Source: Liolophura sinensis
Lineage: Eukaryota; Mollusca; Polyplacophora; Chitonida; Chitonidae
Assembly (NCBI RefSeq): GCF_032854445.1
Contig: NC_088295.1
Coordinates: 31,051,385 to 31,115,384 of the forward strand
Length of the DNA: 64,000 nucleotides
Direction of reading: 5' to 3'
The notes below the pieces were generated by a model that ran no database searches, was not told where the DNA came from, and was given only the letters and a program-made list of their open reading frames with translations. Below, in pieces: positions 24,338 to 36,105 of this stretch. The translations under genes were made by a program, and so were the position numbers. Numbering within the stretch: the first letter of the stretch is position 1; the number at the start of each line of letters is the position of its first letter.

Positions 24338-24691
24338 TATATTAAGTGTTGTCACAGTCAGCTAGCCCCATAACTGCAGGCTGACTGATTTCTATCTGTT
24401 TTGTACCAAATGTTTCTATTGAACACTTTCTATGTAAACATTTTCTGTACTCTGAGTATTTTTTCTCATCTCATTAAGTCATACATTTATGAAGAAGTAG
24501 ATTTCCTGTGCAAGATGAAACTTGCATATTTTTACACTTTTTAATAACTAGAATTGTTGTATGTATCAGTATACACATATGAAAATGGTGGTTTATCACA
24601 AGTGTAAACATATCCATCTATAAACCAAAGAATGGAAGTCTACATGTAGTTGTATCTAATTGATAATAGTACATGTACTTACACAGTGAGA

Positions 24692-24738
24692 AAGTGAAGT
24701 GAAATGACAATAGCATTAAAACAACAATCAAATAAATT
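24692..24738 (+). mobile_element. SINE family A, degenerate tail
   Basis: AAGTGAAGTGAAATGACAAT, then AGCATTAAAACAACAATCAA and ATAAAT, follow the order of the family A tail with several changes. Confidence 0.5.
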
Positions 24739-27700
24739 AGTGCCAGCAAAGTATTACATGTAGCTACAAGTATACCATAAAAAAAATGTTCTTGTCTTGT
24801 ATTAACAAAGTTGTTTTAGTACATGCATGTCTTACAGTAAAGAGGCCTCTGTACAACAAAATTCCCCAGCAACCATTATCTTAACTTTCCGCAAAGTGCA
24901 CTGACCTTACAACAAAAGTATCTGTGCTATTAAAAGTGTACCAGGAAACCTTGGTTCTTGTCTGTTTATTAAATTGACAAAAGTCCTCAGCCTTAATTGT
25001 CATGCGTTCACGAAGGGCATCTTTGAGTGCAGTTTGTGCATCTGATATGGTTGATGTTTTGAACGGGTTGATCAAATTCAAAGCTTCACTATATTTTGTA
25101 ATTGAATAATCGGTTATAACAGAAGGGAGGCATTAAAAATATGCATAAATAAACACCTGCAAACAGCTTCAAGAATGACATGTCAATAAAGCATGGTGTA
25201 AGTCTGCTGAGGTTGAGTGGTTTATCAACCTACTGTGCTTTCCTTGTAGTTTTAACATTTGTAGAAACTGCATAATGAATTCCACCCATAAATCATTGTA
25301 TCTGCCGTGGATTGAAACAGAATAATCATCAGTGTTGTGTAAACAAAAAGGTGTGTTCTGTCCAAGAAGGCGTGCTATTCTGCACAAGAAACTGTGCTAT
25401 CCTGCATAATAAAGTTAGCTGTTTTGCATGAGAGGGTATACTTGTTCAGTCAGAAAAGAAAGATTTGTAGCTGTTAAAGTTACCCACTCTGATAAGGAAA
25501 ACCTTGCAATTGAGAGATAAAACGCATCAAAGCTTTTTTTCTTCCTCTGACAGAACAGGTTGCAGCGACAATTGACAGTGTTTCAGCTTTCTTGATCCAT
25601 TAGCTTCAAATTTATGGCCTCAAGGTTCGGGTTTGTGTTCACTCTAAATTACAAACCTAAATTAACACTCAACTCAAGGATTAAATTTCTTTCATTGTAT
25701 TTAATGCTAGGATAATTTCTTAGTCCACATTTTGCAATGCTCTGCTATTTAAATAGAATTTAACTCCTAAATTGGCAAAAATTTCTCATTGAATTGTGAA
25801 GATTGGCCTGGCACAAAATGAAGAGGTCTTGAAAATGAAAATGATAATTTTTATGTTTCAATTTATGATTATCTTACCCTTATCTGCTTAATATATCTGT
25901 CAAATTGTTCACCTTGGTAGTTATTTTTGACTTCAGATAACAGCAAATGATTACATCATAACTCCTACTGTTAATAAGCTACCCTAAATGACCTAAAATT
26001 TGATCACAAAGGAGCATTTTTGGAGACAAATAAATTTCGTAAGATATGACTTCTGGTACCAAAATGTACATTTTCGCCGTAGGATATCTTATATCTTACC
26101 TTCCAAACACCTCTCAAAGCACCTTTCTCAAATCAGTAGAACTACCAGAATCTGGAAAATTGAGCAACTTAGTCATGGACGAAAGTTTAAGTCATGTAGA
26201 TTACTTGTGTTATCATGGATTGTGGACAGTGGTTAGAACAAAGCTATCTGACATCTAAATATCTTAAGGGCTTATGTATCATGTCCAAAATGCTGTCAAG
26301 AAAGTCGGGTGCTCTGATGGCATTTTATAACTTTATTTTTTCCTTTGTATTAAGATGCTTTGATAATGTAAAAGGAACTGTATTTAAACTGTTCATATCA
26401 TCTTTTTTTGTTATTTTTTTCTTATTTGTTCTTTTTTTTGTATGTGTACATGCAATTGTATTAGTATTGCATTTATATACTCTGTAAATACATGACACTA
26501 GAAAAACAGGACAGATTTTGTGCATTATACTCTGTGCTCATTTGCCCTTCAGACAGACAGACGTAGGTCAGCTTATAATCAAAGGCAACAGGACAAAATC
26601 CAATAAGCCTAACTGTTATGTGGAAAAGTTTGACAAAACATTGTAATAGTGAGCAACTGAAACCACCTTGAACACAAGTACACATACATGTACATGTAGA
26701 TCTATGGAACTGGATACAAATGTATGCCTTGAATTCGACTCTGAGAGTCAGCCATGTTGGTTTCAGGTGCCAAAAAACCCAGTTGGTTCCAGTTGCAAGG
26801 TTGATCTAAGCCTGGCTTTAAACAGAAATCAGGTAAACTAAATCTGAACGTAGGTCAGCTTGCCATTCTAAGAAGTTGGGTACAGCTTGACCTAAGCATA
26901 ACGCTTTTGTCAAACAGTTTGGCAAGTTTGATCTACGCTGGGCTTTAGACACCTGATCAAGGTTTTGTCATACTCCATTGATCTGTTCGATAGTGGCTTG
27001 TGTTAAATTTAAGAAACTGTATTTTTAACAATTTAACATTTTAAATCTACTTTAGTTATTTATTATTTTGTCACACACTAATGCTTGTTTAAGGTATATG
27101 TGTGTGGATTTTTCTTCAGTATTTGAGATAAACATCATTGTTTACCTGTGACTGTTACAAACATATGTAAATTATGTTACACTTAGTTATGCATATCGTG
27201 CACATTTTGTGCAATTATATTTTTTATGTCATTTTCTGTTAATTAACAAGTATCCATTTAATTCTGCATTTAATTAGAACATTAAATCTGTATTAAGGAT
27301 TCTGTTATTAGAAATAGAATGGTTTTGAGCAGGAGGTATTTTTGGGATGGTTTTTATGTTTGGAGTTTGCCCTCACAGTTCCTACAGTAGTATTCCCACA
27401 ATGACGTGTTCTTTCCTGTGATTATATATCTGTGCAGACATGCTTTTATGTATCCTGCTGCCTCATGAGAACATCGTCCTTCATGCACAAGACTAGATGA
27501 GCCACCAAGTGTCCGTATACACACACATGCCTTGAGACCATCATTATGTGGCCTAACTACTAAGTTCCAAGGCAGAAAACACCAAGATTGCTAAGGTGTA
27601 GGCCGAAATGGACACTTGATTGAACAGGGGTGTCTAGCTGTCAGGATGGACACTCTAATTGGTAAAGTTCTGCTTAAAGGGATACAGAATTGATGCTTAC

Positions 27701-30700
27701 TGGGAGTGAAGATAAGTTTCCTGGGTTTAACTCTGCCATACTTAAAATTCATCTAGGCATACTCTGGACTTGCCTGTCTTTCACACCAGCCACTCACATT
27801 CGATTCTGCATCCCTTTAATATAACCTTAGATTTATGTATTTATTTACTGAGGTTTAACGCTATACTGTCATCTTCAGCCTCAGGGCAGTACGGCTATAC
27901 TCTTCATCAGGAACGTAAATCAATCCTCTTCTGGAGGAGTACACTTTGATGTCCCATAGATTAAAATTAATTTTCAATGTTTCATCTTCATTTTCTTCAT
28001 CATATATGGCCTGAAGCATGCATAAGTATGCAAGGGTGCTCTGTTTACCTCTCTTCTTGAGTTTTGTACACAAAGGGTGTCACTTGCATGTAAGCTCGCC
28101 TAAAATTTAATTATGCAACTCTCAGCGGAGATGATAGAAAACAAGCGTCACAGAATTTTTGTGGCTGTCTTAATTATTTCAGCTATGCATGTTGTTGTTT
28201 GTGTTCAGCACGGAAAAGAATTGATCTAATTATCAGCTGACGAGTTATTTTAAGATTAAGTGAAGTTTGACTCATGAAACTGTTAGGTTGTTAAGATGAA
28301 CCAAAATGAGGTCATTGTTGTTTTGCTCTAACCAAGTTTCTGCTGACCAATCTGAAGCCTGGGCGTTGTGGTCCTAAAGATATTCGTGTAATTTGGGGAA
28401 AGTTATAGGAGGAGTTGAACTATTAACATTGTGTACATCACGTGCTTATTGTTGTTTACAATTGTGTGGAAACACTTGTCACCAATCCTGTGTGACTTTC
28501 CTCCATGTTTCTGCCATGATTAATCAACCAACACCAGTGATATCAGCCTTTCCAGATAGTCGTATACACTACCCTTAAGCCACTATCGAAAGTTTGAAAA
28601 TGTTACGTGTCCAACCATATAGCTTCTTTAACAGTGTATTTTTGTTTCTTTACAGCCCCTTGAAGATTCTCTTATCAGTTGAAACTGATAGTGAAACACT
28701 ATTTAAACCCTCAAAATGATATGTAGTATTAAAAGAGACTGTGCTGGAGATTTTGGCAAAAATCATAGAATTAATTCCCATCAGATTTTTGGCAATTACA
28801 TGTATTTTAAAGTAGCCAAAATAATTACCTTTCACAAAACAGTCTCGTCTGTGCAAGTGGTATGGTTCAAAATTGACGAAAAATGATGTGAGCCGCTTTA
28901 TAAATTTTCAAACTTTTTACTTTAACTTTTCAGTTTACTACTACAAATAGTAGAGCTACCTGTGTGAGAGTTTCTAAAAGGCAATAATTTGAGTTGTTCT
29001 TTGACGTTTAACGTTATTAGCAAAATAGAATTTTTGCCAAATAAAGGCAGCTTTATCTGATCTCTCCGCTGTATCTCTCTCCGAACCATGTTTGTGGATA
29101 CAGTGCAGACTTTCTGTTGAGATCAAAAGAATTAATAGTGAGTGCAAATCAATGAACAGACAGTTTGGAAAGACTGCTTAAAATATGTAATGATTCCTTT
29201 TGTTCACGACAGCGATGCATGACCCATCGTAGACCATTCATTATTGTTTTATGATATACTGGAAATCTGAACTTAATGATCAGTACTACTTTGACTATTC
29301 CTTAATCGCGAAACAGGTATATTGTGGGTCATGGTGCCCTTTAAGGTCAGAAAACTCTTTTAAAATATGAGTCAAAAGGTTTATTAGAGTGGGCATGATG
29401 GTAGAGATTAAAAAAATCATTAAATGTGGGGCTTAATGTTGTTTTTTAGCCGCTGATTGGTGGTTTTCTGGGTCATTCTTGTTATGGGATTTGCCAAGCT
29501 TTCATAATTTGATTTTAAAAGTAAATGAAGTCTTGTTCTAAATTTGGGTGATTGATGCCTTGGGCCATGTTTCTGATAGGTATCAGAAGAGTTTAGTTGG
29601 TTTATAAGTTCAGCCTGTTGACTTGATAAGGTGTATTCATGCTCTTCAGGGGAGAGGCAGATAAATTGTTTTATTTATGTAAGAAGTCCACCTTTACTTC
29701 TGTGGCTGGCAGGAGCCTGATTTCTGTGATACTTCGGCTCCCGCACAGGTTTGTGTTTATTTGTTAATATCTGCCCTTGGCGCAGGGTTTCTTCTGGGTG
29801 GGTTTTATCAGTGGGACACCTTCCTTCTCCTGTGGTTAATATCCCTCTCTCCACCAGTGTATCCCCTGTTAATGAAAAGTGCCAAACTGTTTGGATGAAC
29901 CGCTTTATAAAAGTACGTAGATTATGTGAGAGAGTCTGTTCGATACAGTTGAAAGGTGAAGGTCGGTGTAAGATGGCTTTGCAATTCTCATGCTTCCTTG
30001 ACCTACAAGATTTTCGCTGATTGCAGAAGGTCTGAGCATGGTGTAAATCCATTCCTTATTTTATCAGACTGTGCCCTGGCTAGTGGTGATGAATTTGTGG
30101 GAAAATTTATGAGTATCTTGCCCTACGTGCATGTATTTTATAGAATGCACTTAAAATCTCGGTCAGTTCTTCACCAAATGAAGGAAATGTAGGTCTCTTC
30201 AGTATCAATCTGTTAAAGGTGTATTTTTGGTGCCAGAGAGAATCCGATGCAAATGCTTCAGTTTGCTGGCAATAAAACTTTTGCTGCATGATCTTTATTG
30301 TATATATATACAAGTACCTGAATTTTGTATGGGAGCTATATCTATGAACAGATGTATTTTGGAACCGTTTTTCTCAAGACCTGTGCATTTTTAGAATTGT
30401 TGTGCCATTTACATATATATGTAATGTGGTTTTATTTTACTTGGTATTTTTATCACAGTTGACCTGTCTCCTCTGTATAGAATTGCATACCAACATATCA
30501 AAGCCTTTAAACTAAGATGTCCTTTTATTGCCTCAAGGTAAAAATTTGACAAACTGTTTGACTTGGGAAAGTAAAGTGGTCAGTTTCCCATGTACTGGTC
30601 ATTACTGTAAATATGTAAGGGATGGTTAGTTGACCTTGTAATGTCTCTGTCACACAGGTACATGCATATCATTCCTGACTCAGTAAACTGGTTTTACTGT

Positions 30701-31067
30701 TTCACTGCTGATTCGGCTTTAATCCAGTAAGAAACTCGCATCTACGTCTTTGACCCAATTTTTCATAGACAAGCTGGAGCCACCAAGAATTTATCAGCTC
30801 ATTTATATAAACTTAACATCTTGACACGTCTGTGAGGTTTAATTGATAGCAATGTGCCAAACTGTTGGACAGTCTTTTTTCTTTTTTTTTTTTTCCACTT
30901 GAATTTTGTGACCAGTCTAAATGTCCCTGAGTTTGGCAGAATGTATGTGTTGTGTGTGTTGATCCAACCATTGATACTGGGTACTTGTTCTTTGGCGCTG
31001 TAATGATGAAGTCGGTATGACTTTCTGGCAATTGTTATTTGATGACCTGTACATATTATTGTACCTT
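24739..31067. other. No gene seen
   Basis: More than 6 kb without a supported gene. Frames at 26000-26487 and 29675-30192 are open on both strands, have no recognisable peptide and no paired splice sites. Poly-T tracts occur near 26400-26440. A patch at 27835-27885 (ATTTATTTACTGAGGTTTAA) vaguely recalls a retroposon tail but is not a match to family A or B. Confidence 0.4.
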
Positions 31068-31078
31068 AATAACATAAC

Positions 31079-31226
31079 GGTCTGACAGCAACCTGCGGAT
31101 GGTCGTGGGTTTCCCCCGGGCTTTGCCCGGTTTCCTCCCACCAAACTGCTGGCCACCGTCGTATAAGTGAAATATTCTTGAGCACGGCGTAAAACACCAA
31201 TCAAATAAATAAATAAATAAACAAAC
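31079..31226 (+). mobile_element. SINE family A, 5'-truncated, with target duplication
   Basis: Starts at GGTCTGACAGCAACCTGCGG and carries the middle domain, CCGTCGTATAAGTGAAATA, TTCTTGAGCACGGCGTAAAA and an (AAAT)n then AAAC tail. It is flanked by a perfect 11-bp duplication, AATAACATAAC, at 31068-31078 and 31227-31237. The missing head plus intact duplication is typical of incomplete reverse transcription. Confidence 0.9.
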
Positions 31227-31310
31227 AATAACATAACAAAGGCTAAGAGGTTTGTTCTTGGTGCCTTGTCTCCTTTAATCATTTCATTTGTGCTATACTT
31301 CAGACCTCTT

Positions 31311-31445
31311 TGGTGGCTGAGTGGTTAAACCGTCCACCCCGAAGCTGGGAGACTTTATTGACGCTCAGCACTGAGATGACGTTTATAGAGCAAGGGAACT
31401 AGACTGGTTAGCCCGGTGAAGTCTGGGCAAAAGGTTTTCAAATAC
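31311..31445 (+). mobile_element. Possible third SINE, Leu/Ser tRNA-like head
   Basis: TGGTGGCTGAGTGGTTAAAC at 31311-31330 contains TGGCTGAGTGG, the A box typical of tRNA-Leu and tRNA-Ser. CGTCCACCCCGAAGCTGGGA follows. No good B box (GGTTCGAATCC) is present and the 3' boundary is unclear, so it is not a functional tRNA gene. Best read as a decayed SINE of a family other than A and B. Confidence 0.45.
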
Positions 31446-33565
31446 CATCAACCCTTAAAGAAGAGAAAAGTCATTGAAAGTACTTACATGTTTTTCTTTT
31501 TTTTTGTATGTTAAATATAATTCTCCTTATGTTCAAAAGGGGACTCTAAAACAGTATCCATAATATCCGCATGAAGGATTGTAACGGTACCTAGATAAAT
31601 AGTAGTTGTACGTAACAGAAAACACCTGATATTAGGACTTTGAAAGGGCTTGAAAACATTTTCATTCATGGGAACCTTTTTTTAAGACTTTTTTTTTTAA
31701 ATTTAGCACCGTGATCAATTTCTCAGGCATATTGTGTATTAGAGCATGTAATCGTGGTAAATTATATCCTGTCAAAATTCATAAATTGTCATCAGGTTTC
31801 AGTCTTGGCAGCCTTGCTCTTGGAACGCCTTGCTATGTTTACATTTACAGATATATTTTAAGCATTTTTATCTGTGGGTCTAACTCAGTGTCGCTGGCTT
31901 GAGCAGGGAGTTCTGTCAAATTGAATTACTCTCCTTACATTTTTAGTTGTGTTTAAACAGGGAATTGTTCGCTGGCAAGTGCATGTGTACGTGAAATATT
32001 TGATCCTCAGGTAGTAGTGAAGTGCAAGTATATGTAACAACCTTAACCTTCACTAAAATGACTGCCGTAACATAATCCTAATCAACTTAATGATTAATAG
32101 GTGTAGATCCAGTACTGTTGCACTCGACATGCTGACTTGTATTTATCTAGAGAAGTGACTCTTTGTTGCTTCACATGATCTCTTGAGCCTACACTTAAAA
32201 GTCACTAGGACATAATTATTCGTCTTTGAACCCAAAAAAAATCATTTTTCTAAAGCTTATAGAATAGAAAAAAAAAACCCTGATTTTCCCAGCCCTTGGA
32301 TTACATGTGTATGTGTTCTATCAGATGTGATCAGTGCAGCGTGCACAAAATTTGTGCATATCACCTGAAAAATTTGGGTGCGGAAATCACGACATGGGAT
32401 ATAGCTGTCAAGATGCCATTAACCTTATATTGGCAGGTAGCCCGGGTTTTGATAGTTACAAACTTTTAATTACTTTACAAAAAGTCTGCCTTTTTTTCGT
32501 ATTTAGAATATATATGTTGTGGTGCCAAGTACTTGGGACAATTAGTGATTTGGCTATATATAATAATTATGTATGCCTTCTTTATTACCTGAAATTGATC
32601 TAATAATATGTATTTCTGGGGAGTAGACAAGGAAGTCTGTGCAAGGCTTCATTCGAGAAGTTTTAAACTGCAACTAGTCAGCCTCGTTGACATACTATTG
32701 TACTTGATCTGCAGGCATGAAGTATGCACACCTGGCTCATATATCTGTACTTCATTTTACTTGACTACGTTGAAAGATTAATCTGCAGCAGTTGTCCGTT
32801 TGTATGAGCTTATTTGAATGAAATATAACATTTGCACCTGTAAAACTGGCCGTTGGTTTCTGATTTTACATACATATGTGTTCCATATTCATGTTTGTCG
32901 TTAAAATGTTAGATTCAAGTGAAAACATTCCTCTTAAATCACTTATTGTATTCTTATTAACTGTAAAAAAAATCAAGGCCTGTGTGTGTATTGCAAAAAT
33001 GTGTTAAAGAGGTACGGCTCTTAGATCCGAGACGTGCTGTTCCGTGTACACCTGAATATCGGGCGATCACAGTCCCTTTGATCATGCAGTGTCAGCTGTA
33101 GAAATCAAGATGTACTCAAGATGAGCTTGTGATATGGTCAACTGGGATCAGCCAATGACAGCCTGTATTACAAGATTCTGAGCCAATCAGCAGAAATTTG
33201 TTGGACCCAGATCCAGTGATTGCACACCTGATGTTATCCATAATGGGATCAAGACATGTGTTGCTGAATGACGTCATCTATATCCACACTTCAGTGTTTG
33301 TTGCAAACCTGTGCTCAGATAACATTTCACAGTCGCAGTGCACATTCATATGCATATGTAGACACAATGACTTCTTCAGAAGATGTATTTGTTGTTACAA
33401 AGTACGGGTGACACTCACACAAATTTGCAAAATGATGTTGAAAAGGCAAAGTTTTGCTGTTGTTTTTTTTTAAATTGTCATTTTTTTTTTTTCAGTCATG
33501 TTAATTACATCAGAATTCAGTGTATCTCAAGACACTGAAACAAACACCGACAACCCCTCCACACC
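31446..33565. other. No gene seen
   Basis: AT-rich with scattered short frames. A GC-richer patch at 33010-33210 has two CCAAT motifs (near 33150 and 33184) that could be regulatory, but no TATA box or exon follows clearly. Otherwise nothing recognised. Confidence 0.4.
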
Positions 33566-33619
33566 ACCCCACACACCCACCCTACCCCACACACCCACTC
33601 TACCCCACACACCCACTCT
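33566..33619. repeat. 18-bp C-rich tandem repeat, three units
   Basis: Unit ACCCCACACACCCACTCT at 33566, 33584 and 33602, with one base different in the first. Related CCACACC sequence extends a little to the left. Confidence 0.95.
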
Positions 33620-33622
33620 ACC

Positions 33623-34489
33623 TTCGCTTAATTTTTGTTAAGCCAAGTACATGTGAGCCTCTAATGTAATTCCACAGCCATTCCGTTGTGAGGTTAAGTG
33701 TGAGATTAAACCCCTAGCTTGTGGTAATTTGGACCTTGAGCTTTAAATTTTCCTTTGTTTTATGTGAACTGGGTTACCTGTTAGAGGAATTGCTTTGTAC
33801 ATGATACAGGTATGTCTTTAAGTTCATATTATAAGAAAGACAGTTGAATTTATCTTTGACAAATAAAGAACTTCTAATCAGTCACTAATCAGCAATCAAT
33901 TTTCTGCAAAAAGAACTAGTAATGTATGGGAAATTGTGAGAATTGACTTCATCAAAGAAATGTAATTATATATTTTTGAAATCATTGTGAAATTAGTGGG
34001 CTGTCACATTATAGAATTTAAATGTGAATATGTTGCCACCGAAAGAGACCTAGATTTACAGTCTCCAAAAATATATTATCTCTAATGTAATTTACACTTG
34101 ATTTGCTTTGCTTAATTAAGCTATTAAAATGTCAGCCATGAAAATGACAATTATTGATTGCTCTGTATGTAGATAAAAATCAACCCATGCATGTACATGT
34201 ATTTTTGGCCAGAGTAATCCTAACCTGAATATGAGTTTATAAATGTCTTAAAGGACGTGCTCCTCTTATTGCTGGGAGTTTTTGTATTCTGTCTGGTAAC
34301 TACAACATTATTCAGACATGTAGGTTTACTAGTCACAGGTGCAAATAAAAAGAAGAAATAAAAATATGTCCAGGCTAAATAAGAAAAAAAAAGATCAATG
34401 TCCTAACTGTTTACGGTTGATTGGTTTTCGTGTAGAACTGCAGTTTTAGAAAGGTTCATCGGTATGCGCACACTTTCCTACTGATCTAC
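33623..34489. other. No gene seen
   Basis: AT-rich, no exon-like island or known repeat. Confidence 0.5.
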
Positions 34490-35140
34490 AGTCGCGTCCA
34501 GATCATTAAGAGCGAAGAAAAAACACTACATGTCAAACTGGATATTATGGGCTGTTACGGAGTAGTTGATTAGACTTGATAGCGATAGACCTCGGAAGAG
34601 GAAGTGTTAGACAGACACATTTCCAAAACACTGTTTGAGTAAGGGTTCCAGGGTTGGTAGTTTCAGGCAAAAGACGTGTGCTTAGGCGAATAATTAACCT
34701 TGTCTACCGCCAGACTGCGTTTATGATACTGGTGGTGTGGATGTAGAGTTAGATGCAGTAGTATCATTGGTTCCTCAATGATCGAGCGTGACTTGGACAT
34801 TCATAGCTCATCGTAACAAGTGTGAATAGGCTTGTGTGTAGTCTGAGCAGTGTGTAGCTTACATGTATGAGCGACAGAGGTATCTACCCAGTCCAGCCCC
34901 TGTGCTGCTGTCACTGTCAGTGGCCTCAAGCCTTTTCAGTCTTGGTAGAAGTGGTAAGACATGCAGACAGACTCTCTTTGTGATGAGGCAATGTAGCTAG
35001 AGCCAGTGGCTAGCATGTAGACAGACCTGAGGCAGTTCTCCATCTCTGTTGTCGCCTCCCCACACCCGCCTAGATTTAAACCTCACAGGGCAGGGTACGA
35101 CCCCCACACCTCTGCCCAACCCCGGCGCTCTGTCCCCCAG
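34490..35140 (+). other. GC-richer stretch before exon candidate; possible leader
   Basis: Less AT-rich than its surroundings, with several CpGs. A short frame opens at ATGAGCGACAGAGG (34868) but stops after 38 codons; inside it GTAGAAGTG then GTAAGA resembles a donor. This could be promoter plus 5' untranslated sequence if 35141-35227 is part of a first exon, or simply the intron end of an internal exon. No clear TATA box seen. Confidence 0.3.
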
Positions 35141-35227
35141 GAATACCTTATGTTGGCCCCCATCATGCATAGTAAGTCCAAGAGTTTGGAACTGGAAGAC
35201 CTGCTTGACGCGGTGCAGGAGATACTG
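35141..35227 (+). CDS. Putative coding exon, unidentified protein
   Basis: An 87-bp candidate. The acceptor is strong (CGGCGCTCTGTCCCCCAG before 35141) and the donor is perfect consensus (CTG then GTGAGT at 35228). The frame is open, enters and leaves in phase 0, and encodes 29 residues. The end, SKSLELEDLLDAVQEIL, looks like an acidic amphipathic helix after a basic serine patch. Alternatively the open frame extends up to 35021 and the ATG at 35165, with A at -3, could make this a first exon coding 21 residues. I do not recognise the family. The overlapping 60-codon frame starting at 35049 is a shadow. Confidence 0.45.
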
Positions 35228-36026
35228 GTGAGTGCTTGGTTGAACTTCAGCTAACCTGTATTTTTAGTAGTTTTTTCTGGTGTATATATATGTCAAGACA
35301 ATGCGTTTGAGGGAGAGACAAACTAAATTTAATCAGGCCTGGTGTCTTATTGCAGAGTGCAGTCAGTTTTTATACATGCAGGTATAAAGAAATCAATGGG
35401 ACCTCTTCATAGTTTAATTAATTGTTATAGTAATTCTATGAGTTTCGTAAGGCATCTTATGATTCTGTAGTATGCTACGTCTGTAATAGATATAGACAGA
35501 TACAGGTAGTTATTAGTTTGTGTTTGTGCAACCTAGTAATGCTGAGTTGTGACATTCACTAATGTATGGGGAACCATCTCTGTGTGAAAATCATGGTTAA
35601 AGAAGTCATTGTATTGCTCCAGTCATGATACTGACCACACTTACATATGTGGGAGCTACCAGTTCTTGCTGTTGCAAATTCAGTTTGTAACACAGATACA
35701 TGTACCATAGCCTTAATTTAGACATGTTTGAAATAAAGTGTGAGTGAGTGGATGTTTGAATGAGGGTGCCTCAGGATAAATCAACCGTTGGTTAACTGAG
35801 TTTATCAGTCCTCTGTATTAAGTAAAGTACTGTATATCAATGAATCAGTCTTGCGATCCAAATGAGTAAAATCCAATCCCACCATAAACTTACGATTTAT
35901 AACTTTAGTTATTGTCATAAACTTAATTATCACAGTTGTGCTAAAGGTGTTTCAACTACGAATTAAACTGTGTACTTATTTAGGTTGGTCTTTACCCAGT
36001 TGCCCTTTAACTTGTATCTCCTAATT
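35228..36026. other. Probable intron start, nothing else seen
   Basis: Follows the consensus donor at 35228. AT-rich, no repeats recognised. Confidence 0.4.
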
Positions 36027-36105
36027 CTTGCTGCTGCCGTATAACTGAAATATTACGGCGTATAAGTGAAATAAAAACACCAATCAAAGAAAAAGAAATA
36101 AACCA
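36027..36105 (+). mobile_element. SINE family A, degenerate fragment
   Basis: TTGCTGCTGCCGTATAACTG, AAATATTACGGCGTATAAGT, GAAATAAAAACACCAATCAA, then AGAAAAAGAAATAAA. The order differs from other copies: GTATAAGTGAAAT occurs twice, suggesting a small internal rearrangement. Confidence 0.7.

Noticed and set aside
27835-27885. Another SINE tail (ATTTATTTACTGAGGTTTAA)
   Set aside because: Resemblance is limited to the ATTT run and GGTTTAAC; it does not align with family A or B beyond that.
29675-30192. Open frames on both strands, up to 125 codons
   Set aside because: Both strands open over the same stretch and neither gives a recognisable peptide or matched splice sites; chance is the simplest explanation.
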